A DNA stretch of 55,560 nucleotides, taken from NCBI GenBank assembly GCA_002238945.1, contig MPNI01000015.1, positions 1 through 55,560 of the forward strand. Reading direction: 5' to 3'. Source of the stretch: Proteobacteria bacterium bin106. Its GTDB lineage: Bacteria; Bdellovibrionota_B; Oligoflexia; Oligoflexales; Bin106. Shown piece by piece: positions 54,340 through 55,560 of the stretch. Position numbers and translations under genes: made by a program. Position 1 is the stretch's first letter; the number at the start of each line of letters is the position of its first letter. Below the pieces are notes generated by a model. It saw nothing but the letters and a program-made list of their open reading frames with translations. It had not been told where the DNA came from and ran no database searches.

Positions 54340-54375
54340 TTTCTTGATTAAAGAAGCACTTCTTTAATCAAGAAA
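54340..54375. repeat. Perfect 17-bp hairpin just before the nuclease start
   Basis: TTTCTTGATTAAAGAAG and its exact reverse complement surround a 2-nt CA centre. It ends 24 nt before the ATG of copy 2. The corresponding place in copy 1 (about 30885) has no such palindrome, so it looks like an insertion into the leader. Confidence 0.85.
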
Positions 54376-54399
54376 AGTGCATGATAGCCATTAACAATT

Positions 54400-55167
54400 A
54401 TGACAGAGGCATTTAATATCCCCGATACGTATGAAGAATGGAAATCTTCTAAAAAACAAAATCTTTTGGAGCAACAGATTAGCGATGCATCCAAAGAGCG
54501 AATACTATCTAAAATAAAAGAGATAAGACCTTTTATTAAACATGCCCAATACAAAAAATCTAACGAGGCTAATACTGTAAAGATAGTACAAGATATTTGT
54601 GTGGATTTATTAGGTTATCACAAACATTATGAGATAGAAATGGAGTATTTTATCTCAGGAAAACGCTGTGATATGGCTATTTTAGTTGATAAAAAGCTAA
54701 AGTTCCTTATAGAAATTAAAGCAATCAGAATACATAATATTCATAAATATATTGATCAATCTTTGCAGTATGGTATTGATTCACGTACTCATTGTGTTGT
54801 CTTAACCAATGCTCGTATTTGGTATATTTATTGGCTTAATCATGAAAATCCATCTATTGTGAATTATAGACCTTTATTTGTATTGGATATACTAAATGAT
54901 CGTCCTAGCAAGACGGCAAAGTGCTTTCAAAATTTAGCTAAAGAGCATATAACACAGTTTATTAAAGATGGTATTGCTCAGGATAAAGCAGGGATTGGTA
55001 TTGAGGAAACATCACGGCCTAACAGATTCATGAGTATTTTCATGTATATTGGTTTAGCTATTGTATTGATCATTGCAGTTATCAAATTGATACCAATATT
55101 TATTTCTATAATTTCACTGATTTTTTCTATAACTATACTCTACGTCTTATTCACTGCTATGAAATAA
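54400..55167 (+). CDS. HsdR-N-like PD-(D/E)xK nuclease domain protein with C-terminal membrane anchor, copy 2
   Basis: Full-length copy of 255 residues. An N-terminal helical part (MTEAFNIPDTYEEWKSSKKQ) precedes the HSDR_N-like core: NEANTVKIVQDICVDLLGY, SGKRCDMAILVDKK with the metal-binding Asp, FLIEIKAI with ExK, and THCVVLTNARIWYIYWLNHE. The last 60 residues hold two hydrophobic spans (FMSIFMYIGLAIVLIIAVIK and IFISIISLIFSITILYVLF), predicting a membrane-tethered nuclease-fold protein. No methylase, specificity or helicase gene lies nearby, so it is not an ordinary restriction enzyme. It ends 8 nt from the stop of the convergent istA. A long hairpin lies in its leader. Confidence 0.85.
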   Translation: MTEAFNIPDTYEEWKSSKKQNLLEQQISDASKERILSKIKEIRPFIKHAQYKKSNEANTVKIVQDICVDLLGYHKHYEIEMEYFISGKRCDMAILVDKKLKFLIEIKAIRIHNIHKYIDQSLQYGIDSRTHCVVLTNARIWYIYWLNHENPSIVNYRPLFVLDILNDRPSKTAKCFQNLAKEHITQFIKDGIAQDKAGIGIEETSRPNRFMSIFMYIGLAIVLIIAVIKLIPIFISIISLIFSITILYVLFTAMK

Positions 55168-55175
55168 CAATGATC

Positions 55176-55560
55176 TCATAGAGATAAAAGAAGATGCTTT
55201 TCTTGCTGAAAGCGCTCGTAACGAGAAACCCCGTGTTCTTTCATCGTCGCATGATTCAACTCATGCATATAGACTTTGAAATCCTGATTAAGACTTAAAA
55301 GAGAGGTGAACTTATCGTTTCTCTTACGAGGATAGAACTGCTTCTGTATGACACCAATTTGCCTTTCAACGTTGCCTTTATCTTGAGGCTTACGCGCTCT
55401 AGCTGGAATAGTTCTGAAACCCGTATATTCAGAGTACTCCCTGAAGGCCTTGTTGATTATAGGATCATATAAGTGTGCCTTTGTAACTCCAGCTTTAAGG
55501 TTGTCACAAACAACATAGCGAGCAACACCACCAAAGAAGCGAAAAGCTTTTTTGTGGGCT
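55176..55560 (-). mobile_element. istA: IstA transposase (IS21 family), partial at window edge
   Basis: The minus strand is open from the right edge to a stop at 55176-55178 (127 codons visible). The sequence (FFGGVARYVVCDNLKAGVTKAHLYDPIINKAF, then PARARKPQDKGNVERQIG) is the rve integrase core of IstA, with the second Asp in CDNLK and the Glu in NVERQIG. The end, NHATMKEHGVSRYERFQQEK, fits the region after the catalytic domain. IstA normally continues further and is followed by istB. Here the convergent nuclease gene sits 8 nt downstream instead, so the transposase looks truncated. Confidence 0.88.

Noticed and set aside
54400-55167. Considered a complete type I restriction system
   Set aside because: Only the N-terminal nuclease-like domain is present; no helicase region and no methylase or specificity genes in the window.

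Overview
The window comes from an AT-rich, Gram-negative, respiring bacterium. The evidence is lipoprotein signal peptides, a class A penicillin-binding protein, an Mla-type ABC ATPase and a complete alternative complex III (ACIII) operon. The DUF1844 protein, the double-FHA protein, ACIII and the acyl-CoA carboxylase operon together are most reminiscent of the former Deltaproteobacteria or Bdellovibrionota. That placement is a weak inference from gene content; no rRNA is present. Dense insertion-sequence debris, gene relics and AAA-ATPase/PD-(D/E)XK paralogs suggest a genome with relaxed selection, perhaps host-associated.

Layout. 1-2.2 kb: the end of a secreted protein, relic DNA and a frameshifted lipoprotein gene. 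2.3-7.3 kb, minus strand: a compact operon for a three-subunit biotin-dependent acyl-CoA carboxylase, followed by pgpA and ndk. 7.5-14.5 kb: MscS channel, pyruvate kinase, Na+/H+ antiporter, CinA and SerB. 14.7-23.6 kb: an unusually long PBP1A-like enzyme, convergent with a giant membrane-anchored protein of about 1,700 residues made of internal repeats. 24.4-30.2 kb: a ClpP-like protease, an S41 protease homolog that lacks both catalytic residues, a CAP-domain secreted protein and a CcmA-like ABC ATPase split by a T-rich 79-nt insertion. 30.2-37.1 kb: an accessory island. It holds an HsdR-N-like nuclease gene between inverted IS3 relics, a complete IS1595-family element (inverted repeats and an 8-bp target duplication visible) inserted into an IS21-type istB relic, and two tandem AAA-ATPase/nuclease paralogs. 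37.7-40.8 kb: tRNA-Leu, FHA protein, DUF1844 protein, tRNA-Gln and an Mla-type ATPase. 41.4-49.8 kb: the actABCDEF operon. 49.8-55.6 kb: a second accessory zone. It holds a zinc-metalloprotease gene between two copies of a terminator hairpin, a mosaic lipoprotein gene, an istB relic, a second HsdR-N-like gene with a C-terminal membrane anchor, and a truncated istA at the right edge.

How the genes work together. ActA-F form a quinol:acceptor oxidoreductase whose c-type hemes need the Ccm system, and CcmA is its ATPase. The carboxylase operon fits propionyl-CoA (or acetyl-CoA) carboxylation. Much of the window's novelty lies in the accessory zones. The same relic families recur there: IS1595 ends at 23.7, 32.1 and 49.8 kb; istB pieces at 24.2, 32-33.6 and 53.5 kb; and nuclease copies at 31 and 54.5 kb. 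Short tandem repeats are common between genes, and three genes are broken by changes in or beside homopolymer runs.
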